This document shows positions 17,295-26,088 of a DNA stretch of 64,000 bases, in pieces; positions within the stretch are counted from its first letter, which is position 1, and each line of letters begins with the position of its first letter. The position numbers and the translations under genes were made by a program. This DNA is from JAVBLP01 sp052034625 (lineage in GTDB: Bacteria; Elusimicrobiota; Endomicrobiia; Endomicrobiales; Endomicrobiaceae). Under the pieces are notes generated by a model. That model saw nothing but the letters and a program-made list of their open reading frames with translations, had not been told where the DNA came from and did no database searches. The stretch spans positions 124,001 through 188,000 of the forward strand of contig JBPOII010000006.1 of the NCBI GenBank assembly GCA_052034625.1, in the 5' to 3' direction.

Positions 17295-18923
17295 TTAATA
17301 TTCAGGCATTGGAGGCATTCCGCCGCCCATCGGCATCTTAGGAGATTTCTCCGGAATATCTGTAACAAGAGTTTCCGTCGTAAGAATAAGTCCTGCTATT
17401 GAAGCAGCATTTTCAAGTGCCGTTCTTGTAACTTTCGCAGGATCAACGATACCGGCTTTTATCATATCAACATATTCATTGCTGTCGGCATTATATCCAA
17501 AAGTTGCATCTTTTGAATTTTTAACCTTATCAACAACTATTGATGCTTCTATTCCTGCATTTTCAACTATCATTCTGATAGGAGCTTCAAGTGATTTAAG
17601 AACTATTGATACACCTGTTGCTTCATCTTCATCGACAGGTTTAATTTTTTCAAGAACAGACTGAGCTTTCAAAAGAGCAACACCGCCGCCTGCAACAATT
17701 CCTTCTTCAACACCGGCTCTTGTCGCATTCAAAGCATCTTCAACTTTAAATTTCTTCGTTTTCATTTCAGCTTCTGTTGCAGCTCCGACATTTATAACGG
17801 CTACACCGCCGACAAGTTTCGCAAGTCTTTCCTGAAGTTTTTCTTTATCATAATCAGATTTTGTTTCTTCTATCTGTTTACGGATAGTGTTGATTCTTGC
17901 TTCTATTTCTTTTTTATCACCCATTCCGGAAACAATAGTCGTATTTTCTTTATCAACTACTACTCTTTTTGCCTGTCCGAGCATGTCAATTTCAGCTTTA
18001 TCAAGCTTCAAGCCGGTCTCTTCGGAAATTACCGTTCCGCCTGTAAGTATAGCGATATCCTGAAGCATATCTTTTCTTCTGTCGCCAAAACCCGGAGCTT
18101 TAACAGCCATGACTTTCAATGTTCCGCGGATTTTGTTTACTACTAAAGTCGCAAGAGCTTCCCCTTCAATATCTTCAGCAATTATCAAGAAAGCTCTTCC
18201 TGTCTGCACGACTTTTTCAAGCAAAGGAAGGATTTCCTGCATTGAACTGATCTTTTTGTCGGTAATTATTATATAAGGCTCTTCCAAAACTCCTTGCATT
18301 CTTTCGGTATCTGTCACAAAATAAGGAGAAGTATATCCTCTGTCAAACTGCATACCTTCTACGACATCAAGAGTTGTTTCAGAAGATTTTCCTTCTTCAA
18401 CTGTGATAACACCGTCTTTACCTACTTTTTCCATAGCGTCGGCAATAAGATTTCCTATTTCTTTATCGCTTGCGGAAATTGAAGCAACCTGTGCGATCTC
18501 CTCTTTATTTTTTACCTGTTTTGCAACTTTTTTAATTTCTTCAATAACTGTTGTGGTCGCTTTTTCAATGCCTTGTTTTATACGATTGGCATTTGCACCG
18601 GCTGTAATATTTTTAAGTCCTTCGCTTATCATTGACTGTGCAAGAACAGTAGCTGTTGTAGTACCGTCACCTGCTATATCATTGGTTTTAGAAGCAACTT
18701 CTTTTACAAGCTGAGCTCCCATATTTTCAAAAGGATCTTCAAGCTCTATCTCTTTTGCAATCGTTACGCCGTCATTTGTTACTGTAGGTGAACCGAATTT
18801 TTTATCCAAAACTACATATCTGCCTTTGGGCCCGAGTGTTACTTTTACGGCATTGGCAAGTTTATCAACACCGTTTTTCATAGCCTTACGGGCTTCATCA
18901 TTATAAATCAACTGTTTTGCCAT
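17295..18923 (-). CDS. groEL: Chaperonin GroEL (Hsp60)
   Basis: 542-residue ATP-driven 14-mer chaperonin. Start MAKQLIYNDEARKAM; ATP-binding VTLGPKGRYVVLDKKFGSPTVTNDGVTIAKEI and AGDGTTTATVLAQ; C-terminus ends in the flexible MPMGGGMPPMPEY tail. The frame begins earlier at 18938, but that ATG overlaps the AGGAG Shine-Dalgarno that serves ATG 18923. It follows groES in the usual operon order with a 67-nt gap. Confidence 0.98.
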   Translation of the reverse strand: MAKQLIYNDEARKAMKNGVDKLANAVKVTLGPKGRYVVLDKKFGSPTVTNDGVTIAKEIELEDPFENMGAQLVKEVASKTNDIAGDGTTTATVLAQSMISEGLKNITAGANANRIKQGIEKATTTVIEEIKKVAKQVKNKEEIAQVASISASDKEIGNLIADAMEKVGKDGVITVEEGKSSETTLDVVEGMQFDRGYTSPYFVTDTERMQGVLEEPYIIITDKKISSMQEILPLLEKVVQTGRAFLIIAEDIEGEALATLVVNKIRGTLKVMAVKAPGFGDRRKDMLQDIAILTGGTVISEETGLKLDKAEIDMLGQAKRVVVDKENTTIVSGMGDKKEIEARINTIRKQIEETKSDYDKEKLQERLAKLVGGVAVINVGAATEAEMKTKKFKVEDALNATRAGVEEGIVAGGGVALLKAQSVLEKIKPVDEDEATGVSIVLKSLEAPIRMIVENAGIEASIVVDKVKNSKDATFGYNADSNEYVDMIKAGIVDPAKVTRTALENAASIAGLILTTETLVTDIPEKSPKMPMGGGMPPMPEY

Positions 18924-18990
18924 TTTTATTCTCCTCATTTATCAATATTTTATTATATTACATTTAATTTTGGGCTAATAACCGTTAAAA

Positions 18991-19275
18991 CTATTCTATT
19001 ATACCCAGAATATCATCCTGTGTCATTATAAGGTATTCTTTATCATCAATTTTTACTTCAGTTCCGGAATATTTTCCGAAAAGCACTTTGTCTCCGGCTT
19101 TTACATCAAGGGCTATTATTTTGCCGTCATCTGTAATTTTTCCTTTGCCTACCGCTATAACCTCACCTTCTTGGGGTCTTTCTTTTGCCGTATCAGGAAT
19201 TATGATACCGCCTTTCTTTACTTCTTTTGCATCAGCGGGCTTTACCAAAACTTTATCGCCTAATGGTCTGATCAT
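18991..19275 (-). CDS. groES: Co-chaperonin GroES (Hsp10)
   Basis: 94-residue lid of the GroEL chamber. Starts MIRPLGDKVLVKP, contains the mobile-loop region DAKEVKKGGIIIPDTAKERPQEG and the GKYSGTEVKIDDKEYLIM segment. Strong AGGAGG RBS. First gene of the heat-shock operon, controlled by the double CIRCE promoter upstream. Confidence 0.98.
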   Translation of the reverse strand: MIRPLGDKVLVKPADAKEVKKGGIIIPDTAKERPQEGEVIAVGKGKITDDGKIIALDVKAGDKVLFGKYSGTEVKIDDKEYLIMTQDDILGIIE

Positions 19276-19319
19276 CTTTACTTCCTCCTTAGTCTATTAT
19301 ATTTGTCTCTTATTTAAAA

Positions 19320-19346
19320 TTAGCACTTCATAACTGCAAGTGCTGA
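19320..19346 (-). promoter_or_regulatory. CIRCE operator 1 (HrcA site) at the groES start point
   Basis: Inverted repeat TTAGCACTT-N9-AAGTGCTGA, the HrcA-binding CIRCE layout (consensus TTAGCACTC-N9-GAGTGCTAA) with symmetric changes at the inner ends. It covers the predicted transcription start, about 7 nt past the -10 box. Confidence 0.85.
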
Positions 19347-19351
19347 TTATG

Positions 19352-19381
19352 ATTATATAAATTTCAAAAAGATTTTGTCAA
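19352..19381 (-). promoter_or_regulatory. groES-groEL promoter
   Basis: TTGACA (19376-19381), 18-nt spacer, TATAAT (19352-19357) on the minus strand: both hexamers are perfect sigma-70 consensus. It sits between the two CIRCE elements, implying strong transcription held down by HrcA. Confidence 0.9.
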
Positions 19382-19388
19382 GGTTAAT

Positions 19389-19415
19389 TTAGCACTTAAG
19401 AGAATCAAGTGCTGA
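19389..19415 (-). promoter_or_regulatory. CIRCE operator 2 (HrcA site) upstream of the groES promoter
   Basis: A second copy with identical arms, TTAGCACTT-N9-AAGTGCTGA, 7 nt upstream of the -35 box. The centres of the two operators are 69 nt apart. Confidence 0.85.
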
Positions 19416-19471
19416 TTATACAACTAAAGGTTATTTTTGTCAATATTTATGAATTGGAAGGTTGAAAAGAT

Positions 19472-20257
19472 CTATATCCCTATAAATACCCCGAAATTAT
19501 AATTAGGCTGATTATCATATAAAGATATAGAAAAAGAAAGATTTATCATTTCGACTTTAACATTCGCACCTATTCCATAGCCAAAGCCGTCAGCCTCTGA
19601 TGACAAATACGAATATTTTGATGTTATAGGTTTCAAAGCGGTAAGATCATGGTTTAGGAATACATAAGGCTGTATATACGGTATCAGTCCAAAATATGCT
19701 ATTGTTCCTGTTTTTAAATTCCAAGCATTAAATTTTCCGTAAACATTGTCATTTACTATTAAATAGTTGTATACGGATTGTAAAGAAATTGTCGGGATAT
19801 ACAAAAATTCATCACTTTTCAATATAGTATATCTTAAACCGCCACCCAAAACTGTAGATTTGTTGGCATAAGAAAGCCTTGCAATAGCATCGAACTTTTC
19901 CATTAAACCGATCTCAGCCTGAATGATAGGATAAACAATATTGCTGTTTCCTGAAGCTCTTACTATATAGTTACCGCTTGCAATATCTTGAACAGACATT
20001 TTAAGACTAAGCGTCATATTAAGATCGCTTATACCAAGATTCCCGCCTATTCCGTAAGAACCGCCTGAAATTGCCTGACCTATATCTTTTGTAAAGACAT
20101 CAAGATATTTTTGCGCAATCTTTTCATTTGCTGTTTTATCTCCTGAACTATAGTATATGCTGTTTAAAACAAAATCAAAAGCATCATAAGGCTCATATGC
20201 TAGCGAATATGTATATGATACAAGCAAAATCAGTGTTGAAAATAAAATTTTTCTCAT
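19472..20257 (-). CDS. Outer-membrane beta-barrel-like protein, unknown function
   Basis: 261 residues. Signal peptide 1-20 (MRKILFSTLILLVSYTYSLA). The mature part is rich in alternating hydrophobic/aromatic segments with Gly and Asn turns (for example GGGLRYTIL, YIQPYVFLN), and the C-terminus ends FGVFIGI, consistent with a small outer-membrane barrel. I do not recognise the family. It overlaps coaX by 4 nt and is the last gene of the malic-enzyme/fumarase operon; the groES control region follows with no clear terminator between. Confidence 0.75.
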   Translation of the reverse strand: MRKILFSTLILLVSYTYSLAYEPYDAFDFVLNSIYYSSGDKTANEKIAQKYLDVFTKDIGQAISGGSYGIGGNLGISDLNMTLSLKMSVQDIASGNYIVRASGNSNIVYPIIQAEIGLMEKFDAIARLSYANKSTVLGGGLRYTILKSDEFLYIPTISLQSVYNYLIVNDNVYGKFNAWNLKTGTIAYFGLIPYIQPYVFLNHDLTALKPITSKYSYLSSEADGFGYGIGANVKVEMINLSFSISLYDNQPNYNFGVFIGI

Positions 20258-21057
20258 TCTTTATTTTTCTTCGGTTTTTTTATATTGTTTTTTTCCCATA
20301 TAATTCTTATGCCTTCAAGAGTCAGATCCGGATTTACAGCTTCAATCTCATCGATCTCTTTTAACATAAATTCAGCAAGACCTCCTGTAGCTATTATATG
20401 GTTAACTTTCATCTCTTTTTTTATTCTTTGTATCAACTCTTTTATAAGTCCGACATAACCGAAAAAAAGTCCTGACTGCATACATTCAACAGTTGAAGTA
20501 CCAATACATTTGGCCGGCTTTTTCATTTCTACATGTGGAAGCTGAGCTGTATTTAAACTTAAAGACTGTGCCGATATCGCAGGTCCCGGAGCTATAGCTC
20601 CGCCCATATATCTGCCTTTCATATCAATACAATCAAATGTAGTTGCAGTACCGAAATCTATCACTATACAGCCGCCTCCATAAATTGAATAAGCTGCGAC
20701 AACGTCGGCAATTCTGTCCGCACCAGCTTCCATCGGATTTCCGGCAGCAACTCTAAGACCGCTGTTTATATGATTAATAAAAAAAGCTTTTTTGCCAAAA
20801 TATTTGTATACAAGATCTTTAAAAACACCGTTAAGTGCAGGCACAACACATGCTATAGCTATATTCTTTACATCTTTTGGATTAAAACCTGAATAATGGA
20901 ACATATCAATAAGTATCGTTCCGTATTCATCAGCCGTCCGGCCTTTTAAAGTAGACATTCTCCAAACTTTTTTTGAATTCGGAACCACTTTGCCTTTTTC
21001 AAAGCCAAAAAGACCTAATGTTATATTCGTATTGCCTATATCTATCGCTAAAAACAT
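20254..21057 (-). CDS. coaX: Type III pantothenate kinase CoaX
   Basis: 267 residues. Phosphorylates pantothenate, the first step of coenzyme A synthesis, with an ASKHA fold that often needs ammonium or potassium. Motifs: FLAIDIGNTNITLGLF (P-loop-like phosphate 1), GADRIADVVAAYSIY, VIDFGTATTFDCID and GGAIAPGPAISAQSL. It lies 1 nt after the fumarase beta gene with an upstream GGAG RBS. CoA supply next to fermentation genes is plausible but not diagnostic. Confidence 0.94.
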   Translation of the reverse strand: MFLAIDIGNTNITLGLFGFEKGKVVPNSKKVWRMSTLKGRTADEYGTILIDMFHYSGFNPKDVKNIAIACVVPALNGVFKDLVYKYFGKKAFFINHINSGLRVAAGNPMEAGADRIADVVAAYSIYGGGCIVIDFGTATTFDCIDMKGRYMGGAIAPGPAISAQSLSLNTAQLPHVEMKKPAKCIGTSTVECMQSGLFFGYVGLIKELIQRIKKEMKVNHIIATGGLAEFMLKEIDEIEAVNPDLTLEGIRIIWEKNNIKKPKKNKE

Positions 21058-21058
21058 T

Positions 21059-21586
21059 TTATTTTTTACTCCTGAACAAATTTTTGCCTCTGCAATCTAT
21101 AGCAACTGTTAAAGGCATATCTTTTACTTCTAATTTATATACTGCTTCCGGCCCCAGATCTTCAAAAGCTATAAGATTAGAGCTTATAATACTTTTTGAG
21201 ATAAGAGCGGCCGCTCCGCCCGTTGCAATCAAATAAACAGCCATACTGTCTACTATAGAATCCGTCACATAATCGGCTCTGTCGCCTTTTCCTATCAATA
21301 TCTTTACACCCTCCCCAAGGATTCTTGGAGTAAATTCATCCATTCTTGATGCTGTAGTCGGTCCGCATGCACCTATAACAGTATCGGGCTTTGCAGGTGT
21401 AGGTCCGCAATAATATATAGCTGCATTTTTAAGATCAAAAGGGGCTTTTTCCCCCTTATCCAAAATATTTATAATTCTTGCATGAGCAGCATCTCTTGCG
21501 GTATAAACAGTTCCGGATAAAAATATTTTTTGTCCCGATTCAACTATTTGCGGATTTAAAGCAAGCTCTTCAATATTTACTTTCAT
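21059..21586 (-). CDS. Class I fumarate hydratase, beta (C-terminal) subunit
   Basis: 175 residues from MKVNIEELALNP. This is the swivelling C-terminal domain of iron-sulfur fumarases, which hydrate fumarate to malate. Conserved: SGTVYTARDAAHARI, AIYYCGPTPAKP, GACGPTTASRMD, and GKGDRADYVTD. The frame opens at 21628, but ATG 21586 has an AAGGA RBS about 10 nt upstream and matches the family start. It lies just after the alpha gene. The two-gene layout resembles the related tartrate dehydratase TtdAB, but neighbouring malic enzyme favours fumarase. Confidence 0.9.
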   Translation of the reverse strand: MKVNIEELALNPQIVESGQKIFLSGTVYTARDAAHARIINILDKGEKAPFDLKNAAIYYCGPTPAKPDTVIGACGPTTASRMDEFTPRILGEGVKILIGKGDRADYVTDSIVDSMAVYLIATGGAAALISKSIISSNLIAFEDLGPEAVYKLEVKDMPLTVAIDCRGKNLFRSKK

Positions 21587-21647
21587 TTCTAAATGTCCTT
21601 CTGTTAACTGTCGTTTGCTGTCTTTCATTCGTAATTCGTAATTGTAT

Positions 21648-22487
21648 TTATATTATTATTGTTTTTCTTCTGCAGGAATGGCATTGGACGCTTACGGCAA
21701 CAGCCAATGATGCTATATGCGACGGTTTTATTTCTATAAATACATCAAGAGCTGTTGTTTTACCGCCAATCCCCATAGGACCGATATTTAAATTATTTAT
21801 TTCTTCAAGAAGTTCTTTTTCTTTAAGTGCATATAAAGGATCACTATTACGTTGTCCTATTTTTCTTAGCAATGCTTTTTTTGCTGTTTTGGCCACTGAA
21901 GCAAAATCACCGCCTATACCTACTCCTATAACTAATGGAGGGCAGGCATTTGCGCCTTTAGCTTTAATACTTTCAATAATAAAATCTTTAACTCCTTGCC
22001 AACCGTCGGAAGGTTTTAGCATTTTTAAAGCACTTGCATTTTCGCTGCCTCCGCCTTTTGGCAGAAACGCTATCTCTATTTTATCGCCGTCAGTTATATT
22101 AATGTATATATTTGCAGGAGTATTGTCGCCTGTATTCCTTCTTTCAAGCGGATCAGAGACAATAGATTTTCTGAGGTAGTTTTCGCTATAGCTTTTAGCA
22201 ACACCTTTATTTATAGCTTCATAAATATTGCCGCCGGAAATCTTTACATTCTGTCCGATATTTATAAAGAAATTAGCTGTACCTGTATCTTGGCAGAGGG
22301 GTATTTTTTCTTTAGCTGCTATTTCGGCATTTTCAATTATTTCTTTTAAAATATTTTGCGCGGCACCGCTTTCTTTATAAGCAGCATCGCGCAAAGAATC
22401 TAAAACATCAGAAGGCAGCTCAAAGCTCGCACCTGAGCATAAAGCTTCTACAGCTTCTATTATTTTTGCTGCCTCTATAGTACGCAT
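21648..22487 (-). CDS. Class I fumarate hydratase, alpha (N-terminal, Fe-S) subunit
   Basis: 279-residue catalytic subunit carrying a [4Fe-4S] cluster. Likely ligand cysteines: IPLCQDTGTANFF (about 62), KGANACPPLVIGVGIGGDF (about 181), and VSVQCHSCRR near the C-terminus. GPMGIGGKTTALDV is the family's signature loop. It starts 1 nt after the malic-enzyme stop with an AAAGG RBS. Such clusters are oxygen-sensitive, in line with anaerobic life. Confidence 0.92.
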   Translation of the reverse strand: MRTIEAAKIIEAVEALCSGASFELPSDVLDSLRDAAYKESGAAQNILKEIIENAEIAAKEKIPLCQDTGTANFFINIGQNVKISGGNIYEAINKGVAKSYSENYLRKSIVSDPLERRNTGDNTPANIYINITDGDKIEIAFLPKGGGSENASALKMLKPSDGWQGVKDFIIESIKAKGANACPPLVIGVGIGGDFASVAKTAKKALLRKIGQRNSDPLYALKEKELLEEINNLNIGPMGIGGKTTALDVFIEIKPSHIASLAVAVSVQCHSCRRKTIII

Positions 22488-22488
22488 T

Positions 22489-23853
22489 TTATTTTGCCTT
22501 TTTTATATATCCTTTCTGCATCATTGTCTGAGTTATGCCGCGGCTTCTCTTTATCATTTCTTCGGCCTGTTTAAACAATGCATCTTTAGACATTTTTCTG
22601 CCTGCAACTTTCTCTTTCTGTGCTCTCATACCTACAGCCGCAGCCACCTGAGGGAAGATTTTCCAATCGTCCATAGTAGGCAGAATTCTATTAGGTCTTA
22701 TTTTATTGTCAGCAATACAGCCGGCAAGTTCAACTGCCGCAGTTATTGCCATAGTGTCCGTTATTGTTGAAGCTCTTACATCGAGAACTCCGCGGAACAC
22801 TCCTGGGAAACCCAAGGAATTATTAACCTGATTTTCAAAGTCGCTTCTTCCTGTCGCTACAACGGCTGCACCAGCTTCTTTAGCTTCCCAAGGCCATATT
22901 TCAGGAACCGGATTAGCACATACAAAAACTATAGGATTTTTTGCCATTCCCGATATCCATTCTTTTTTTATTACATCAGGTCCGGGAGTGGAAAGAGCTA
23001 TTACTGCATCAGCATTTTCCATGGCTTCTTTTATATATCCCTGGACACCGCTGCCATTGGTTTGAACGGCCATTTCCCACTTTTCAGGGTGTGTAGCTTT
23101 TAGTTCAGTTCTGCCTTTATGTAATGTGCCTTTGGAATCAGTCATTATAATATTTTCAGGTTTTACTCCATAAAGCATTAAAAGTCTTGCTATACATATA
23201 TTTGCCGATCCGGCTCCAACCATAGCCACTTTAACTTTACCGACTTTTTTGTCAACAACTTTCAAAGCATTAATAAAACCTGCAAGAGTTACAAGCGCTG
23301 TTCCCTGCTGGTCATCGTGCCATACTGGTATGTGGCACTCTTTTCTCAAAGTCTCAAGAATAGGGAAACATTTTGGCTGTGCTATATCTTCAAGATTAAC
23401 TCCGCCGAAAGACGGCTGTAATATTTTAACCGTTTCAATGATCTTATCCTGATCTTTTGTTCCAAGACATATTGGATAGGCATCAACACCGCCAAGATAT
23501 TTGTAGAGGAGTGCTTTTCCTTCCATAACGGGCATTCCTGCCTCAGGACCTATATCGCCAAGCCCCAAAACTCTGGTGCCGTCGCTTACTACCGCTACGC
23601 TGTTCCATTTATTTGTATATTCATAAGCAAGTTCAATATTTTTATTTATATCCGTACATACAGCGGCTACTCCCGGGCTGTACCATATAGAGAAATCATT
23701 AAAATCCCTTATTCTGCATTTGGGTACAACTTCAATCTTGCCTTTATAGAAAGGGTGGAGTTTTCTCGCCTGTACCGAAGGCTCCTTTGCCGCCTTTAAA
23801 AGTTTTTTAACATCTTGTTTTTTTGTGCCTGTTTTTTTAGTCTTTTTCATCAT
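22489..23853 (-). CDS. NAD(P)-dependent malic enzyme
   Basis: 454 residues. Oxidative decarboxylation of malate to pyruvate. Signatures: WYSPGVAAVCTDI, GLGDIGPEAGMPVMEGKALL, WHDDQQGTALVTLAGFINAL and a Rossmann AMVGAGSANICIARLL, followed by FPGVFRGVLDVRA. It is of the short bacterial type without a phosphotransacetylase extension; the N-terminal Lys-rich stretch (KKTKKTGTKKQDVKKL) is unusual. It begins an operon with fumarase, linking fumarate to pyruvate. Coenzyme choice cannot be read with confidence. Confidence 0.93.
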   Translation of the reverse strand: MMKKTKKTGTKKQDVKKLLKAAKEPSVQARKLHPFYKGKIEVVPKCRIRDFNDFSIWYSPGVAAVCTDINKNIELAYEYTNKWNSVAVVSDGTRVLGLGDIGPEAGMPVMEGKALLYKYLGGVDAYPICLGTKDQDKIIETVKILQPSFGGVNLEDIAQPKCFPILETLRKECHIPVWHDDQQGTALVTLAGFINALKVVDKKVGKVKVAMVGAGSANICIARLLMLYGVKPENIIMTDSKGTLHKGRTELKATHPEKWEMAVQTNGSGVQGYIKEAMENADAVIALSTPGPDVIKKEWISGMAKNPIVFVCANPVPEIWPWEAKEAGAAVVATGRSDFENQVNNSLGFPGVFRGVLDVRASTITDTMAITAAVELAGCIADNKIRPNRILPTMDDWKIFPQVAAAVGMRAQKEKVAGRKMSKDALFKQAEEMIKRSRGITQTMMQKGYIKKAK

Positions 23854-23886
23854 TCGTCCCCAAATTAGTATTAATTTAAAAATAAA

Positions 23887-23913
23887 AAAACTTTACCCGG
23901 CGGATAAAGTTTT
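23887..23913 (-). terminator. Terminator after the lipoprotein gene
   Basis: Minus-strand hairpin AAAACTTTATCC-GCC-GGGTAAAGTTTT followed by T-rich sequence, 19 nt past the stop at 23932. Confidence 0.8.
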
Positions 23914-23931
23914 GATTTTTCAGTCTTCATA

Positions 23932-24891
23932 TTATAAAGGATAATCCCATAATACATAATGTTTAGTCAAAGTAGTATCACCGTCCAGAATATAATATGA
24001 TTCCGTACGTGTTGCCGTAAATTTGGCACTGAAAGTACCATTATCGTTTTTAAATTCTCCGTCAGTAACTTCATCATTTACATAATTAAGTGTAATCGTG
24101 TATATTCTGCCTGTATCCGTATCAGTTCCGCTGATAAGCAGAGTTCCGTTCTCAATAACAAATAGATCATTGGCACTTGGCATATGCCCGAGAGAAACTA
24201 AAGGATGTATTTTGCCGTATAAATTTGTAATCGTAATATCAAAATGTTTCATTATGCCTGAGGAGTTTTCAACAGTAAAACTGAATGAAGGCGTTCTCAT
24301 TAAAGTTTTCTGTGAAGTGTAGGCACCTGTCGTAGAGTATTGAATATCAAAATCAATCTTTCCCGGAGTATCAGTCTGCAAGAAACTCAGTTCATATCTT
24401 TTCGCTCCGCTCCAGCCTGCTATATTTGCTCTTGCAACTACCAAATTTCTTTTAGTAGGATTTGTAATATTTCCCTCTAATCCTGAATAGTCGTCTATTG
24501 GAGTATTGAAATTTGTCGTGTCTTCTTCACTGTCAGCACGCAAATACCAAAATTCAAAACCGCCGAGATCATTTGATCTTATTTTTCCGACTCCGGGTGT
24601 TGTTGCATCGGTAAAATTGAGGGAGTTTGCATATTTCATATCGTCGCCATAGCGTCTGGCCGCTACGGGATTTGTATTTGCAACGTTTTCTATTGAAAGA
24701 TATCCGTCAGCAAGGTCAAAGGCAAGCCTTATATAATAGTCGGCTTTTTTTGCCGCTACTGCTATACATTTTTCATATGTATCGGGCTTTGGTGCCGGTG
24801 GTACTGGAGGTTTTGAAACATCGCTGCTTCCGCAGGCACAAATAAAAGATATACATATCAAAAATGAAAATACGGCAAATGCTTTTTTCAT
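23932..24891 (-). CDS. Lipoprotein of unknown function
   Basis: 319 residues. Signal peptide with a lipobox-like FICAC (Cys20), then a Pro-rich linker (SKPPVPPAPKPD) and a globular part rich in Thr, Asn and aromatics, ending TKHYVLWDYPL. No domain recognised. It follows the ABC ATPase gene by 4 nt, but it does not look like a classical sugar-binding protein, so the link to transport is only positional. Secreted and probably outer-membrane anchored. Confidence 0.8.
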   Translation of the reverse strand: MKKAFAVFSFLICISFICACGSSDVSKPPVPPAPKPDTYEKCIAVAAKKADYYIRLAFDLADGYLSIENVANTNPVAARRYGDDMKYANSLNFTDATTPGVGKIRSNDLGGFEFWYLRADSEEDTTNFNTPIDDYSGLEGNITNPTKRNLVVARANIAGWSGAKRYELSFLQTDTPGKIDFDIQYSTTGAYTSQKTLMRTPSFSFTVENSSGIMKHFDITITNLYGKIHPLVSLGHMPSANDLFVIENGTLLISGTDTDTGRIYTITLNYVNDEVTDGEFKNDNGTFSAKFTATRTESYYILDGDTTLTKHYVLWDYPL

Positions 24892-24895
24892 GCTT

Positions 24896-26008
24896 TTATA
24901 TAATTTTTGATCCGTCTTTTATATCGAACAAATGGCTCTTTGCAAGGTTAAAAACAAGTTCAATTATCTGATTTGTTTTTGCCTGATTATGAGAATCAAC
25001 TTTAGCTACAAGTTCATTTTTTCCTGTATTCAAATGCAAATAAATCTCACTTCCTAGAGGTTCAACAACTTCAACGGTAGCACTGAAACTGCTTACATTC
25101 TTTTCTGCAGTTGTCGCTGTATTATAAAATAGTTTATCATAAATATCTTCAGGTCTAATGCCCATAGTAACTTTCTGTCCGGCATAAGGTAAAACTTTAT
25201 CTTTGAACTGTGAAGGAAGTTGTACTTCAAAAGTACCTTCATTCAAAAACAATGTACCGTTTTTATTTATAACTTCAACTTCAAAAAAGTTCATAGTAGG
25301 ACTACCGATAAAACCTGCTACAAATTTATTCGCCGGATTATCATAAAGTTCAAGCGGACCTGCAATCTGTTGTATTATTCCTTCTTTCATAACACAAATA
25401 ACATCGCCCATTGTCATGGCTTCCGTCTGGTCGTGAGTTACATATATCATAGTACTTTGCAGTCTTTCGTGGAGTTTTTTTAGCTCAGCTCTCATCTGTC
25501 CTCTGAGTTTTGCATCAAGATTGGAGAGAGGTTCATCAAATAAAAACACTTTCGGTTTCCTTACGATAGCCCTGCCTACGGCAACTCTCTGTCTTTGTCC
25601 TCCGCTGAGCTGTTTAGGGCGTCTTTCAAGAAGATGTCCAATGCTCAATATTTCTGCAGCCTCTTTAACACGCTGCTGGATTTCTTTTTTGCTGTATCCT
25701 CTAAGTTTAAGGCCGAAAGCCATATTGTCATAAACTGTCATATGCGGATAAAGAGCATAGCTTTGGAAAACCATGGCAATGTCGCGGTTTTTCGGCGGAA
25801 TATCATTTACTTTTACATCATCTATATAGATTTCACCTTCTGATATATCTTCAAGTCCTGCTATCATACGCAAAGTAGTAGTTTTACCGCATCCTGAAGG
25901 ACCTACAAGTATACAAAACGATTTGTCCTGTATCTCAATGTTAAAATCTTTTACAATATCTAAATTGCCGAAACGTTTCCAAACGTTCTTAAATAATATC
26001 TTTGCCAT
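24896..26008 (-). CDS. ABC transporter ATPase of the MsmK/UgpC/MalK type (carbohydrate uptake)
   Basis: 370 residues. Walker A GPSGCGKTTTLR (about 36-47), Q-loop MVFQSYALYPHMTV, ABC signature LSGGQRQRVAVGRAI, Walker B KVFLFDEPLSNLDAKLR, H-loop VTHDQTEAMTM, and a C-terminal TOBE/regulatory region (about 240-370, including MGIRPEDIYD). This is the sugar-importer subclass. No permease or binding-protein gene adjoins it, so it probably energises importers encoded elsewhere, as MsmX/MsmK do. A clear promoter and a GGGGGAGAG RBS precede it. Confidence 0.93.
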   Translation of the reverse strand: MAKILFKNVWKRFGNLDIVKDFNIEIQDKSFCILVGPSGCGKTTTLRMIAGLEDISEGEIYIDDVKVNDIPPKNRDIAMVFQSYALYPHMTVYDNMAFGLKLRGYSKKEIQQRVKEAAEILSIGHLLERRPKQLSGGQRQRVAVGRAIVRKPKVFLFDEPLSNLDAKLRGQMRAELKKLHERLQSTMIYVTHDQTEAMTMGDVICVMKEGIIQQIAGPLELYDNPANKFVAGFIGSPTMNFFEVEVINKNGTLFLNEGTFEVQLPSQFKDKVLPYAGQKVTMGIRPEDIYDKLFYNTATTAEKNVSSFSATVEVVEPLGSEIYLHLNTGKNELVAKVDSHNQAKTNQIIELVFNLAKSHLFDIKDGSKII

Positions 26009-26057
26009 CTCTCCCCCAAAACTAAATGTTATTAATTTTTAATATAAATGTCTTATA

Positions 26058-26086
26058 ATTATATACTTTTAGAGTATTCAAGTCAA
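26058..26086 (-). promoter_or_regulatory. Promoter of the ABC ATPase gene
   Basis: TTGACT (26081-26086), 17-nt spacer, TATAAT (26058-26063) on the minus strand, about 50 nt before the start codon. Confidence 0.8.
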
Positions 26087-26088
26087 GG

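Noticed and set aside
18924..18938. Five-residue extension of GroEL
   Set aside because: Its ATG overlaps the AGGAG Shine-Dalgarno that serves ATG 18923, and GroEL proteins begin MAK-.
21059..22487. L-tartrate dehydratase TtdAB instead of fumarase
   Set aside because: Split organisation fits both, but the neighbouring malic enzyme makes fumarase more likely; not excluded biochemically.
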